IMG/VR virus record: IMGVR_UViG_3300047994_000123
Location: 1 to 37,618 of that record
DNA: 37,618 nucleotides
DNA from: a virus
Reading direction: 5' to 3' (one strand)
The translations under genes and the position numbers were made by a program. The notes beneath the pieces were generated by a model that worked only from the letters and a program-made list of their open reading frames with translations, was not told where the DNA came from and made no database searches. Positions 23,406 to 31,823 of the stretch are shown here, in pieces; position 1 is the stretch's first letter, and the number at the start of each line of letters is the position of its first letter.

Positions 23406-25195
23406 TATTCTGTAGTGGCCTCCGTTTCTAATGTTGTAAATCCACCTTCCTTAACTACCTTAAGCACGTTTGTAACGCGACCCATTAGTTCATCTCTGTG
23501 AGAGATTAGGAAGATATTTCTCTTGTTTTCCCTGGCCATCTTCTTTAGAATTCCTAAGGCAGCTTCTACCCCACTTGTATCTAATCCGGAATCGATAAGT
23601 TCGTCGATGAATAATAAGTTAATCTTATCATTCATACTTTCATATACGTCGCGGAAAGACCACGATAAGGAAAGAATAAGTCGTGTGCGTTCACCTCTAC
23701 TTAGATTATCGAAGTCAAATTCCTTACCATACATAGAAATCTCAACCTCAAGGTCTGACTTAAACTTTACAGAATGAGGCAAGCCAATATCGGTTAGATA
23801 ATGTGCAAGTCTGTGATTTAGGAATGCTAAGTTTTGATCGATAATCTTTTTTCTTATGAAGCTGTCTTTACTTGTGAGCAATTTCATTAGAAATTCTTGA
23901 TGGTCACGAAGTTTAACAAGTTCATTTAATCTTGTAAAGTCGATCTCTTGCAATCCGTCACGTTTCAAGCTTTCAATTTGCTCTACAAAGGGATTTAGAC
24001 TATCTAATTCTTGTGCAAGATTATTTCCGTAGGTATCTAATGTAGACTTATGATTGTATGCCTCGTCGATAGTTTTATAGAATGTATCTTGTAATTTAGG
24101 AATTATTGATGCTACAGAATCTGCAAGTGTTTTTATTTCTCCACGTTTTAATAATTTTTCGGATAATCTTTTTACAGCATCATCTAAATCTATTTTATCC
24201 TCGTCGTGCAACTTTTTATGCGTCTCTGCATCCATCACTTGATTACACTTAGGACAAATTTCATCAGAATAGCTATTTAGATTTTTTTCGAGTCTATTTT
24301 TAACACGAGTAATTTCTGTAATTTCTTTATCATAACCGGCTAGTTCTTTTGTAAGAGAACGATACTCTGCAGTAAGATCTTCTACTTCTTTTTTTGATTT
24401 ATGTAAAGAAATTTCAGTATCAATATCTACATTTAATAGCTCCATAATAGCATTTTGAAGTTTTTCTATTTTTTCTTCTTTCGAACGTTGCCACACAAGT
24501 GATTTAGTTTCAAGTGTTGTAATGTTTGCTTCAATCCTTTTATTTGCCGATGACGCAGCCGATATACGAAATTCTTCTTCCTTAATTTCATCTCTTGTTA
24601 CCTTTGCTTCTTCTTTTAACCTTTCAGCTTTTTCCGATAACTTTGTAATACCGAGAAGTTGTTCAATTATAACTCGTTGATCATTAGTGCGCAATGCAAG
24701 AAACGGTTCGACATAGGTGTTTAAAGCAAGAATGTGCTTAAACATATCATGTGAAATTCCTATCAGTTTCTCAATTTCTTCTTGAGTATGACGATTTTCG
24801 CCTTGTGCTTCGTTTGAATCTTTATCTTTTTCTTCACCATCGTCTTTTTCGTTATCACCATCTTTTATGAATTTAAAGATACCTGGTTTTCTGCCACGTT
24901 CAATCTTATAACCGATTCCATTAACCTCAAAAGCAAGTGTAACTAACATGTGTTTCGTATTAGTTACATTTATTAGGTTATCTTTTTTAATATTAGTAAG
25001 CGCCGATCCAAAAAGGCCATAAGATAATGCATTTACGATGGCACTTTTTCCTACACCATTACGATTATCGTTTCCACCGAGATCTAAATTTTCACCGAGC
25101 ACTAGCACAAGATCATGCTCTGAGAAGTTTATAGATTGGGTAACATTTCCTATACTTAGAAAATTTTTCATTGTAAGTGATTTTAATTTTAGCAT
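23405..25195 (-). CDS. 46: Recombination nuclease ATPase subunit, T4 gp46 (Rad50/SbcC-like)
   Basis: A 596-residue SMC-type ATPase. Walker A is NRNGVGKSA (44-52). Coiled coil (about 185-310) leads to the zinc-hook motif CPKC (314-317) and returns to about 440. The ABC signature LSRGERTRL and Walker B INLLFIDE complete the site, followed by a switch region (NIFLISHRDE). With gp47 it resects DNA ends for recombination-dependent replication; T4 gp46 is 560 residues. An acidic low-complexity insert at about 111-140 (KDGDNEKDDGEEKDKD) is unusual. It lies 3 bases after gp47 and is probably translationally coupled. Confidence 0.95.
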   Translation of the reverse strand: MLKLKSLTMKNFLSIGNVTQSINFSEHDLVLVLGENLDLGGNDNRNGVGKSAIVNALSYGLFGSALTNIKKDNLINVTNTKHMLVTLAFEVNGIGYKIERGRKPGIFKFIKDGDNEKDDGEEKDKDSNEAQGENRHTQEEIEKLIGISHDMFKHILALNTYVEPFLALRTNDQRVIIEQLLGITKLSEKAERLKEEAKVTRDEIKEEEFRISAASSANKRIEANITTLETKSLVWQRSKEEKIEKLQNAIMELLNVDIDTEISLHKSKKEVEDLTAEYRSLTKELAGYDKEITEITRVKNRLEKNLNSYSDEICPKCNQVMDAETHKKLHDEDKIDLDDAVKRLSEKLLKRGEIKTLADSVASIIPKLQDTFYKTIDEAYNHKSTLDTYGNNLAQELDSLNPFVEQIESLKRDGLQEIDFTRLNELVKLRDHQEFLMKLLTSKDSFIRKKIIDQNLAFLNHRLAHYLTDIGLPHSVKFKSDLEVEISMYGKEFDFDNLSRGERTRLILSLSWSFRDVYESMNDKINLLFIDELIDSGLDTSGVEAALGILKKMARENKRNIFLISHRDELMGRVTNVLKVVKEGGFTTLETEATTE

Positions 25196-25198
25196 CTA

Positions 25199-26218
25199 TT
25201 ATAACCTATTATAGATTTCGATTAGTTTATTATTATCGAATGAGTCACTATCGATATTTGTTAACTGTTCAATAACAATATTATCGACAGTCTTAAACGT
25301 GACATCACCTGCATAATCTTTTTCTAATTCGTCTTCTTGATTTTTTACAAGTTTAAATTCACGCACATCGTATTGATCGATAAAAGTTTCTCTAAGAAAA
25401 GTTGCCTCCTCGTATGTTATATCAGCATCTAATGTAACTTGAAGATATGTCTTAGGTTTTAGATAGATATCTGGATTACGTAATAATGCCGTCAGATTTA
25501 TATTAATAAATCTCGGACCATCTGTATAATCAATAAGCTCTGGTTCTTTATCCCATTCTAAAAACATACCACCTCGTTCAAAGTCCCAGACGTCCGAATA
25601 GTTGTGACCAAAAGGATTACCAATATAGTTGATTTTACCTTTAGTCTGTCTCTTATGAAAATGTCCTGAAAATACAAAATCTTGATGTGGGAAATGTGTC
25701 GAGTTTAGATTTCCGTGGTCGGGCATTTCTACCATTGCGTTCATTTTAAAGCCCGGTAATTCCAAATGTCCAAACAGATATTTTGTTTTAATATCAGCTA
25801 CAGTTTTCCATTCATCCTCGACAAGCCAAGGAATTAGTGCAACATCACTCTGAATGAATGGTTCGTCGACGAGTACAATATTTGGAAATAAACTAGCAAA
25901 TTTTGATGTGGTTATCGACCTATTTTCTCTAAAATATAAATCGTGATTTCCGACTAAAAAATATGTCTTATCGAAGTTATTATTCAATAATCGCATACCT
26001 TCTATCATAAAATTCTGTGTTTGAGCATTTACACCATTTCTATGGTGATGATAATCTCCCATAAAAATACAAGTTTCTGCTCCTCTTTCTTTACCGACAG
26101 AAATTAACCATTGAATAAACTCGATAACATCCCGATTATGTTGAACCGAGTTATGCCTTAGACCGAAATGGCAATCGGTCCACACCATAGCCTTATTAAA
26201 TAAATTATTCGTGATCAT
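25199..26218 (-). CDS. 47: Recombination nuclease subunit, T4 gp47 (Mre11/SbcD-like)
   Basis: About 339 residues from MITNNLFNKAM. Metallophosphoesterase motifs occur in order: WTDCHFG (Asp15, His17), CIFMGDYHHHRNG, YFLVGNHDLYF, a GHLELPG segment and VFSGHFHKRQ. These bind two metals for 3'-5' exonuclease and endonuclease activity with gp46. The ATG at 26218 has an AGGA about 10 bases upstream; a longer form from 26239 (MHRNLLK) is possible. Both starts lie at or inside the 3' end of gp55, so expression is coupled to it. Confidence 0.93.
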   Translation of the reverse strand: MITNNLFNKAMVWTDCHFGLRHNSVQHNRDVIEFIQWLISVGKERGAETCIFMGDYHHHRNGVNAQTQNFMIEGMRLLNNNFDKTYFLVGNHDLYFRENRSITTSKFASLFPNIVLVDEPFIQSDVALIPWLVEDEWKTVADIKTKYLFGHLELPGFKMNAMVEMPDHGNLNSTHFPHQDFVFSGHFHKRQTKGKINYIGNPFGHNYSDVWDFERGGMFLEWDKEPELIDYTDGPRFININLTALLRNPDIYLKPKTYLQVTLDADITYEEATFLRETFIDQYDVREFKLVKNQEDELEKDYAGDVTFKTVDNIVIEQLTNIDSDSFDNNKLIEIYNRL

Positions 26219-28118
26219 CTTTAATAGATTCCTGTGCATCTTCTCTTAGTCTGCGAATTTCGCCCTCGAGTGCAAGCTGTCTCGAAAAACTTGGACTTGC
26301 CCCACTATCAATAAGCATGTCATCGCGAAGATCTTGATTCTTCTTTTCTAAATTAAGTACACGAGTAAAACTATTAGAAACGCTTGCGGTATAATATGAA
26401 AAAGGATTATCGGATTTATATTCGTCAAATTGCAATCCCATTTGGGAAAGTTGAAGAAGAGCTTGACCCTTCATTTCGTCAATATATGTATTGCCAGTAA
26501 GATATACTGTGCCGTTTCTTCTTGCAACAAATGACCCATATTCGGTTTCTGGACACCAAACTATTCCTTTATAATCTTCTGTCGGTATATTTTGGTGCAA
26601 TAATTTATTGATACCTAATTGAGTTTTTCTATCACGACCTGTATTTCTGCCGCCGTTAAAATTGATACATGATCCATTTGTTTTATTTTTCTTCTTAGAA
26701 AAAACATTTACTGTATAATAAGAAGTAGGCTTGCCAGATGACATTTTATTTTCGACATAATGATAATTGGATCTTCTTCCGGTCAGCGCACACAATAATT
26801 GAAAATTATCGATGTGTTCTTTATTTTTTTGGACATATCTTATATGTTGTTTATTATTGCCAGTTCTCCATCCATCTCCGTCGACAAGTGTATTCAAAAA
26901 TAATTCTCGTTGATCTGCAGTTAGACTAATCAACATTTCAACCGGCAATTGTTTAGTCGGGAGTATAGAAACTATATACTTAGAATCTTTTTTCGAAATT
27001 CCAAGTATGATATTTTTATTTTTATCATTTTCAGAATATTCGTAACCGAGTGTATCAAGACATTTTCTAATACGATCAGCTTTTTTACCGTTATTTTGAT
27101 ATATAGTAATTCCTTTAATATTACCGGTTTGATCAAATTCATAACATCCCTCGGTAGATATCCATGCAAGTAATTCTACCAATTCGTTTTTATAAGTCTC
27201 GACTGTATCCTCTACAGCATCGGCAAGCATCAGTATTTTGTCTGAAGTTTTAATAAGTTCAATCGGGATTAGTCCTTTTTCTGTGACTAACTTATGATTG
27301 GGAGTTATCAGACTATCAAATCCTTGCTGAGTTAAATGATGCATTTTGCCTTCGAATGTATCTTGAAAAATAGATTTAATACCTGACCATGCAAGTTTTT
27401 CACCGTTATATGATAATATGGTATCGGAGGTAGTAATTTTATCATATGATAACCAACCTCTGGTGGTAAGTGCTTCTGTATCTGCATCTACGCAATATCC
27501 TCGCCAATTTCCTCGCTGTGCATATTTATTCACCATTAAGATAAACATTTTTGCAAGTTTATTGGTAATAGATCCGTGATCGGCGCTAAATTTTCCCTTT
27601 TTAGAGTGCGAACGACCCACCTCTTTAGCAACACCATTTTCGATAATAAAGTGTTTAAAGGGGAAGAAATTTAATTTTAAATAATTATCTGCTTCGCTTT
27701 TTGGGGTTTTTTTACGTCCAGGAGCTAAAGGAATATGATCAAATCCGAGGACCCTGAATACAAGATCGTCAACTGGAATTGTATCAGGGCTAATTTTAAA
27801 TTCTGCTAGTCTTGGTTTATCGGCCTTAGTCATTACTACAGTGTTTGCTACTGCTACTTCAAATGCTGTTACTGCTATTCTTGCTGCCCTTGTTGCTTTT
27901 GCTTTTTCCTGAATTTCGGGTAAGAAAATATCATCGAGATTTTCAACAATAACATCGTAATCACTATATTTTGGACTAATATATTCACAAAATGAATTTT
28001 TACTACGATGTATTTCTTTTAACATATCTTTGTTATTTAGATAGTTAATTTTTTTTACTGGGGCAATTACAATGGTTGCTGGCGCTTCGTTGTCTTCGTC
28101 GTCGATATCTGGAATCAT
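26205..28118 (-). CDS. 55: Late-transcription sigma factor, T4 gp55-like, interrupted by an intein
   Basis: A 637-residue precursor. Spliced gp55 would be residues 1-208 plus 544-637 (302 residues; T4 gp55 is 185). gp55-type segments are INYLNNKDMLKEIHRSK, ITNKLAKMFILMVNKYAQRG and, after the intein, TYIDEMKGQALLQLSQMGL with NPFSYYTASVSNSFTRVLN, the sigma-2-like helices that contact core RNA polymerase and the -10 DNA. About 145 residues (roughly 41-185) between these motifs are additional relative to T4. gp55 reads the late promoters found throughout this window. The gene has a good AGGAG ribosome site and a near-consensus host promoter and leads the 55-47-46 operon. Confidence 0.9.
   Translation of the reverse strand: MIPDIDDEDNEAPATIVIAPVKKINYLNNKDMLKEIHRSKNSFCEYISPKYSDYDVIVENLDDIFLPEIQEKAKATRAARIAVTAFEVAVANTVVMTKADKPRLAEFKISPDTIPVDDLVFRVLGFDHIPLAPGRKKTPKSEADNYLKLNFFPFKHFIIENGVAKEVGRSHSKKGKFSADHGSITNKLAKMFILMVNKYAQRGNWRGYCVDADTEALTTRGWLSYDKITTSDTILSYNGEKLAWSGIKSIFQDTFEGKMHHLTQQGFDSLITPNHKLVTEKGLIPIELIKTSDKILMLADAVEDTVETYKNELVELLAWISTEGCYEFDQTGNIKGITIYQNNGKKADRIRKCLDTLGYEYSENDKNKNIILGISKKDSKYIVSILPTKQLPVEMLISLTADQRELFLNTLVDGDGWRTGNNKQHIRYVQKNKEHIDNFQLLCALTGRRSNYHYVENKMSSGKPTSYYTVNVFSKKKNKTNGSCINFNGGRNTGRDRKTQLGINKLLHQNIPTEDYKGIVWCPETEYGSFVARRNGTVYLTGNTYIDEMKGQALLQLSQMGLQFDEYKSDNPFSYYTASVSNSFTRVLNLEKKNQDLRDDMLIDSGASPSFSRQLALEGEIRRLREDAQESIKDDHE
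26490..27494 (-). mobile_element. Intein in gene 55 with LAGLIDADG-type endonuclease
   Basis: 335 residues (209-543 of the precursor). It begins CVDADTEALTTRGW (block A), has FDSLITPNHKLV (block B with TPNH) and ends SFVARRNGTVYLTGN before Thr. LLAWISTEGCYE (about 317-328) and LFLNTLVDGDGWRTG (about 407-420) are the paired LAGLIDADG-like motifs of a DOD homing endonuclease. The penultimate His is Gly, seen also in other phage inteins. The insertion point NWRGY / TYIDEM lies in the conserved core of gp55. The boundary codons are TGC at 27494-27492 and AAT at 26492-26490. Confidence 0.93.
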
Positions 28119-28144
28119 TGACTGGTCTCCTAAGGGTTTCGTGA

Positions 28145-28173
28145 AGTATAACGCATTCGTGTTCGAATGTCAA
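28145..28173 (-). promoter_or_regulatory. Host sigma-70-type (early) promoter of the gp55 operon
   Basis: On the minus strand a perfect -35 TTGACA (28173-28168) is followed after exactly 17 bases by TATACT (28150-28145). Transcription would start near 28138, about 20 bases before the gp55 ATG. This is the only near-perfect sigma-70 promoter I found. Confidence 0.9.
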
Positions 28174-28206
28174 GAATTTCTTAAATAAAGTAGCAGTTTA
28201 TGGACA

Positions 28207-28215
28207 TGATAAATA
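28207..28215 (+). promoter_or_regulatory. Late promoter (TGATAAATA) for the baseplate operon
   Basis: The plus strand reads ATGATAAATAAG, with an expected start near 28221, close to the AAGGAG ribosome site of the first baseplate gene. It is divergent from the early promoter of gene 55. Confidence 0.78.
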
Positions 28216-28236
28216 AGGGATAAAGGAGATTTAATA

Positions 28237-28911
28237 ATGCCTCAACAAGACTATAGAGCAAGGTTAGGACCAAAAAATATCAATAATGCTAATACCATTC
28301 TGGGTCCAAAAAGTCAAAATAATCTACTTTTTCCGTTATATTCTACAAATGGTGTATTATTTCCCTATACTCCATCTATAACTGCCGGTTCCGTAGCTGA
28401 ATACGATCCCACAAGTTTTATTCAATCAAACTATGGATATAATGCTTATATTCGTTCATATCCTAAACCAATTGGTATTACTGCCGAGTTCACTGCACAA
28501 TCAAACGATGAAGCATTGTATTTATTAGCAGTGATGCATTTTTTCCGATCCGTTACAAAATCTTATTTTGGTATTAATCCTTATAATCGTGCAGGAACTC
28601 CTCCGCCTACATTAATATTTAATTACCTCGGGGAATATCAATTTAATAATGTTCCTGTTGTTGTAAAAAGTTTCGATTTTACACTTGACGCAAATATAGA
28701 TTATGTTCCAGTATATACAGGTGCAGTAGTGCCAGGTACAGTTTCTCCTAATATAGGTGTTGCACTCGGTGGACAAGGATATTCCTGGGTACCAACACAT
28801 ATAACTTTCACAATCGAACTTGACACACAATATATACCTATCGATCTTAGAAATAATTTTAATCTTGACGATTTTAGGTCCGGGAAACTTGTCGGTAAAG
28901 GATATATTTAA
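28237..28911 (+). CDS. Baseplate/tail-tube junction-like protein (gp48/gp54 type)
   Basis: A 224-residue protein. The block ITAEFTAQSNDEALYLLAVMH followed by FFRSVTKSYFG and GTPPPTLIFNYLGEYQFNNVPVVV is the arrangement seen in myovirus baseplate proteins that cap or start the tail tube (T4 gp48 and gp54 groups). A later VDYVPV-type strand (NIDYVPVYTGAV) and a PTHITFTIELDTQYIPID strand support a tube-like beta fold. It is the first gene of the late baseplate operon, preceded by AAAGGAGA. Which T4 gene it corresponds to cannot be settled here. Confidence 0.5.
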   Translation: MPQQDYRARLGPKNINNANTILGPKSQNNLLFPLYSTNGVLFPYTPSITAGSVAEYDPTSFIQSNYGYNAYIRSYPKPIGITAEFTAQSNDEALYLLAVMHFFRSVTKSYFGINPYNRAGTPPPTLIFNYLGEYQFNNVPVVVKSFDFTLDANIDYVPVYTGAVVPGTVSPNIGVALGGQGYSWVPTHITFTIELDTQYIPIDLRNNFNLDDFRSGKLVGKGYI

Positions 28912-28912
28912 T

Positions 28913-29200
28913 ATGGCCCAAAATACAAAAAATACGAGCCAATATTCATTAACACCTATTCAAAATTGGTATCTTGACATATGGGTTCCAAGATCGGTAC
29001 CAAGTAGTGATTATGACAGTATTATTATTATACCTCCATCATTTAATCAAAGACCTGATTTACTAAGTCAGCAAGAATACGGTACTCCGAGACTTTGGTG
29101 GGTTTTTGCTATTAGAAACCCAGATCTTATTATAGATCCAATAAATGATTTTCTATCGGGACTTCAGATTTATGTTCCGGCTAACATTTTAAAGCAATAA
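28913..29200 (+). CDS. 53: Baseplate wedge subunit, T4 gp53-like
   Basis: 95 residues from MAQNTKNTSQYSL. The open frame extends upstream inside the preceding gene, but the ATG at 28913 with AAAGGA upstream and correct spacing is preferred. YDSIIIIPPSFNQRPDLLSQ, YGTPRLWWVFAIRNPD and DFLSGLQIYVPANIL match gp53-type wedge proteins, including the LysM-like segment at the end. gp53 joins wedges around the hub. T4 gp53 is 196 residues, so this is a short form, as in cyanophages. Confidence 0.78.
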   Translation: MAQNTKNTSQYSLTPIQNWYLDIWVPRSVPSSDYDSIIIIPPSFNQRPDLLSQQEYGTPRLWWVFAIRNPDLIIDPINDFLSGLQIYVPANILKQ

Positions 29201-29201
29201 T

Positions 29202-31823
29202 ATGGCAACAACAGGAAGATTTACCACAGGCCGCGGAGGAAACTTTGCGGGAGGCGGAATAGTAAAAGATAGTGCAGCTCATGGACATATTGCTGCATCA
29301 TCGCCACCGCCTGCCCGTGTATCACCACAACAAACTAATGCATTTGTCCATCAAACTAATAATATAGTAGTATCTGGACAATCATCCCCTGACGATAATT
29401 ACAATTTAAATATAAAATTTCAACCCAATCTGCTTGATAATTACGATGTTTATACATACCATTTTAAATTATTTATGGTAGATCCTGAGAGTGCATCTTC
29501 TGGAAATATTTTAGATTTAAATAATCAGACTATTATTGTAGAATCCGGTGTTTCCGATCTCACTATAGATAATGTAGAAATTGATGAAATAGTGACACCT
29601 TCTATTGAGGCCGGTACCGGGACATCAACCAGTGTAAAATTTGATATTGTAGAACCTGCCGGCGCCGGACTGATTGATAAAATATATTATCAATCAGTTG
29701 CTAACGGAATAGATAACTGGGCTACAATGCCTATGTATCTTCAACTTCAGTTTAAGGGAAGAGATCCATTAACCTCAGAGGCAGCAGATAGTCAGCCAGG
29801 GTCGCTTAATTCTCTAAAATGGATATGGGCAATAAAAATATCAGATATTAAAGCCAATGTGACTACTGTAGGAACAATATATAATTTTAATTCAATAATA
29901 TACAACGAATATGCTCAAGGAAATGCATCTTATACATTAAAAAATGCTATAAGAATTGATAATTTGAAAAATGTTTCCTCGGCAATGAAAGATCTTGAAA
30001 ATAAATTAAACAATAATGAACTTTTAACATTAATAGATAATAATAGTATACCCGATACTTTTAGGATTGTAGTCGATCCAGATTTAGGACGAAGAGAAAT
30101 TACACCATTTAATAATAATACAGACTCTAATAGAAATAATAATTATCATAATATAAATTTTAAAGATGGTGTATATCCCGCATCTACGACTGTAGATAAA
30201 ATTATAGATAGCGTGTTATCTCATGTTCCTTCTTTACAGGCAGAATTTATTGGAGCACAAGCCCCGGGACAGGAAGGATTACCTAACAATGCTACTATTT
30301 CTCAAATGAGACCATTTTGGAAAATTATTACGGAAACTCGTCCTACAAAATATGATGTTAGAAGATCTACTAATGCAAATGAATTTACAATTTTTATTGT
30401 AAAATACGACATAGGTCTTCTTAATTCAAATACATTTCAAGAACCTGTAGGTTCTGATATAATTGAAACACAAAGAAAACGACTAATGACATATTTAAGT
30501 AAAAGTATTCTTAAAAAGAAATATAATTATATTTTTACCGGTTTAAATGATCAAATTATAAATTTTGATTTAACATTAAATAACGCATTTTCAATACCCC
30601 AGTCTCGACAGGGCGGAATTTATACCAATCTTGCAATGGCTAGTAAGGGAAGAGTTATGCAAAATAATTCAGAAGCGGAGGCTGCTGTTACACAAAAACT
30701 TACCTCAGTAATATCTTTATATAATTCTGCAACATCGAGCACTGCGTCAACCGAAAACGCTGCTGCCGAAGCAAAAAATGCTATAGAGACATCGACCTTG
30801 CCTGATGATACCAAACAAAAATATATAACTCTATTAAATCAATCAAAACCTGAAAATAGAACTAATTTTTTAAATAATGTTATAAAAAGAGGTGGATTAA
30901 ATAATGATGGTACATTAAATTCAGTACGTACACAAGCAACAAATCTTGCAAAACCACAAACAGAAAAAATTACAGGTCAGCAATTAAGATTTATCTCAGA
31001 TATAAATTTAAATGATCCAGCAACTGTAGGCGCATATTCAGAACAATTAAAATATGCTAAAGGTAAATTAAGACCTATAGCACATACAGAGCAACTTCGA
31101 GATAAACTTATAGGAATAGGTATAGAATCTAGTAGTAATTCTGGAATTCAAAAAGTATCAAGCATGTTTGCTACAGCTTTACACGGCGGGATTGGAAATT
31201 CTTTTCAATCGATAAAACTTACAATTAAGGGAGATCCATTTTGGTTATTTCCACAACCGATAATAAATGATGCTGCTCGACCATTTTATAATTCATTAAA
31301 ATCAGATGCAGATGCCATAGATTGGATTAAAAATTCACAATTTAAAGTTACGGATTCTGTAAATTATTATGGTACTGATAATTTTATCATTGTTAGATTT
31401 AGAACACCTCGTATTTTTAATGTTGAAGAAAATACAAACGATATTGATGCATATACTGAAGTCGAAACATTTAGTGGTGTTTATAAAGTCACTCAACTTA
31501 AAAATTCTTTTCAAAATGGAGTATTTAAGCAAGAACTTGAATGTATACTTGACTCTGACATAAATTTAATAAATTTTACTAAAGAAATAGAAGATAATGC
31601 TGCTAAAAAAGATATTCCTACTTCGCCTAATGACCTTATATCTACAAATAATTTTCCTACTACAGCAATAAAAAAAGCAAAATTACCCAATGGAAAAGAT
31701 CTACAAAAAGGTGTAGTCAGTGAAGGTGCAACTGCAACAACCCTGGGACCTAAATTAGCAGCATATGGAAAAACAGCAGCAGCACAAGGACAACAAATAC
31801 TAGATTCATTAAGGAGCAAATGA
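29202..31823 (+). CDS. Large baseplate hub protein (gp27-like C terminus)
   Basis: An 873-residue protein. The N-terminal 60 residues are Gly/Pro/Gln-rich and disordered. Residues about 65-330 and 400-480 are beta-rich structural sequence. An Ala/Thr/Glu-rich helical segment (about 495-620, STASTENAAAEAKNAIETS) interrupts it. The end (about 740-800) has ETFSGVYKVTQLKNSFQNG and FKQELECILDSD, the usual finish of hub proteins of the gp27/gpD group. It lies between gp53 and gp5 and overlaps gp5 by ATGA, so a hub trimer carrying the gp5 needle is the natural reading. It is far longer than T4 gp27 (391), and the assignment is partly positional. Confidence 0.6.
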   Translation: MATTGRFTTGRGGNFAGGGIVKDSAAHGHIAASSPPPARVSPQQTNAFVHQTNNIVVSGQSSPDDNYNLNIKFQPNLLDNYDVYTYHFKLFMVDPESASSGNILDLNNQTIIVESGVSDLTIDNVEIDEIVTPSIEAGTGTSTSVKFDIVEPAGAGLIDKIYYQSVANGIDNWATMPMYLQLQFKGRDPLTSEAADSQPGSLNSLKWIWAIKISDIKANVTTVGTIYNFNSIIYNEYAQGNASYTLKNAIRIDNLKNVSSAMKDLENKLNNNELLTLIDNNSIPDTFRIVVDPDLGRREITPFNNNTDSNRNNNYHNINFKDGVYPASTTVDKIIDSVLSHVPSLQAEFIGAQAPGQEGLPNNATISQMRPFWKIITETRPTKYDVRRSTNANEFTIFIVKYDIGLLNSNTFQEPVGSDIIETQRKRLMTYLSKSILKKKYNYIFTGLNDQIINFDLTLNNAFSIPQSRQGGIYTNLAMASKGRVMQNNSEAEAAVTQKLTSVISLYNSATSSTASTENAAAEAKNAIETSTLPDDTKQKYITLLNQSKPENRTNFLNNVIKRGGLNNDGTLNSVRTQATNLAKPQTEKITGQQLRFISDINLNDPATVGAYSEQLKYAKGKLRPIAHTEQLRDKLIGIGIESSSNSGIQKVSSMFATALHGGIGNSFQSIKLTIKGDPFWLFPQPIINDAARPFYNSLKSDADAIDWIKNSQFKVTDSVNYYGTDNFIIVRFRTPRIFNVEENTNDIDAYTEVETFSGVYKVTQLKNSFQNGVFKQELECILDSDINLINFTKEIEDNAAKKDIPTSPNDLISTNNFPTTAIKKAKLPNGKDLQKGVVSEGATATTLGPKLAAYGKTAAAQGQQILDSLRSK

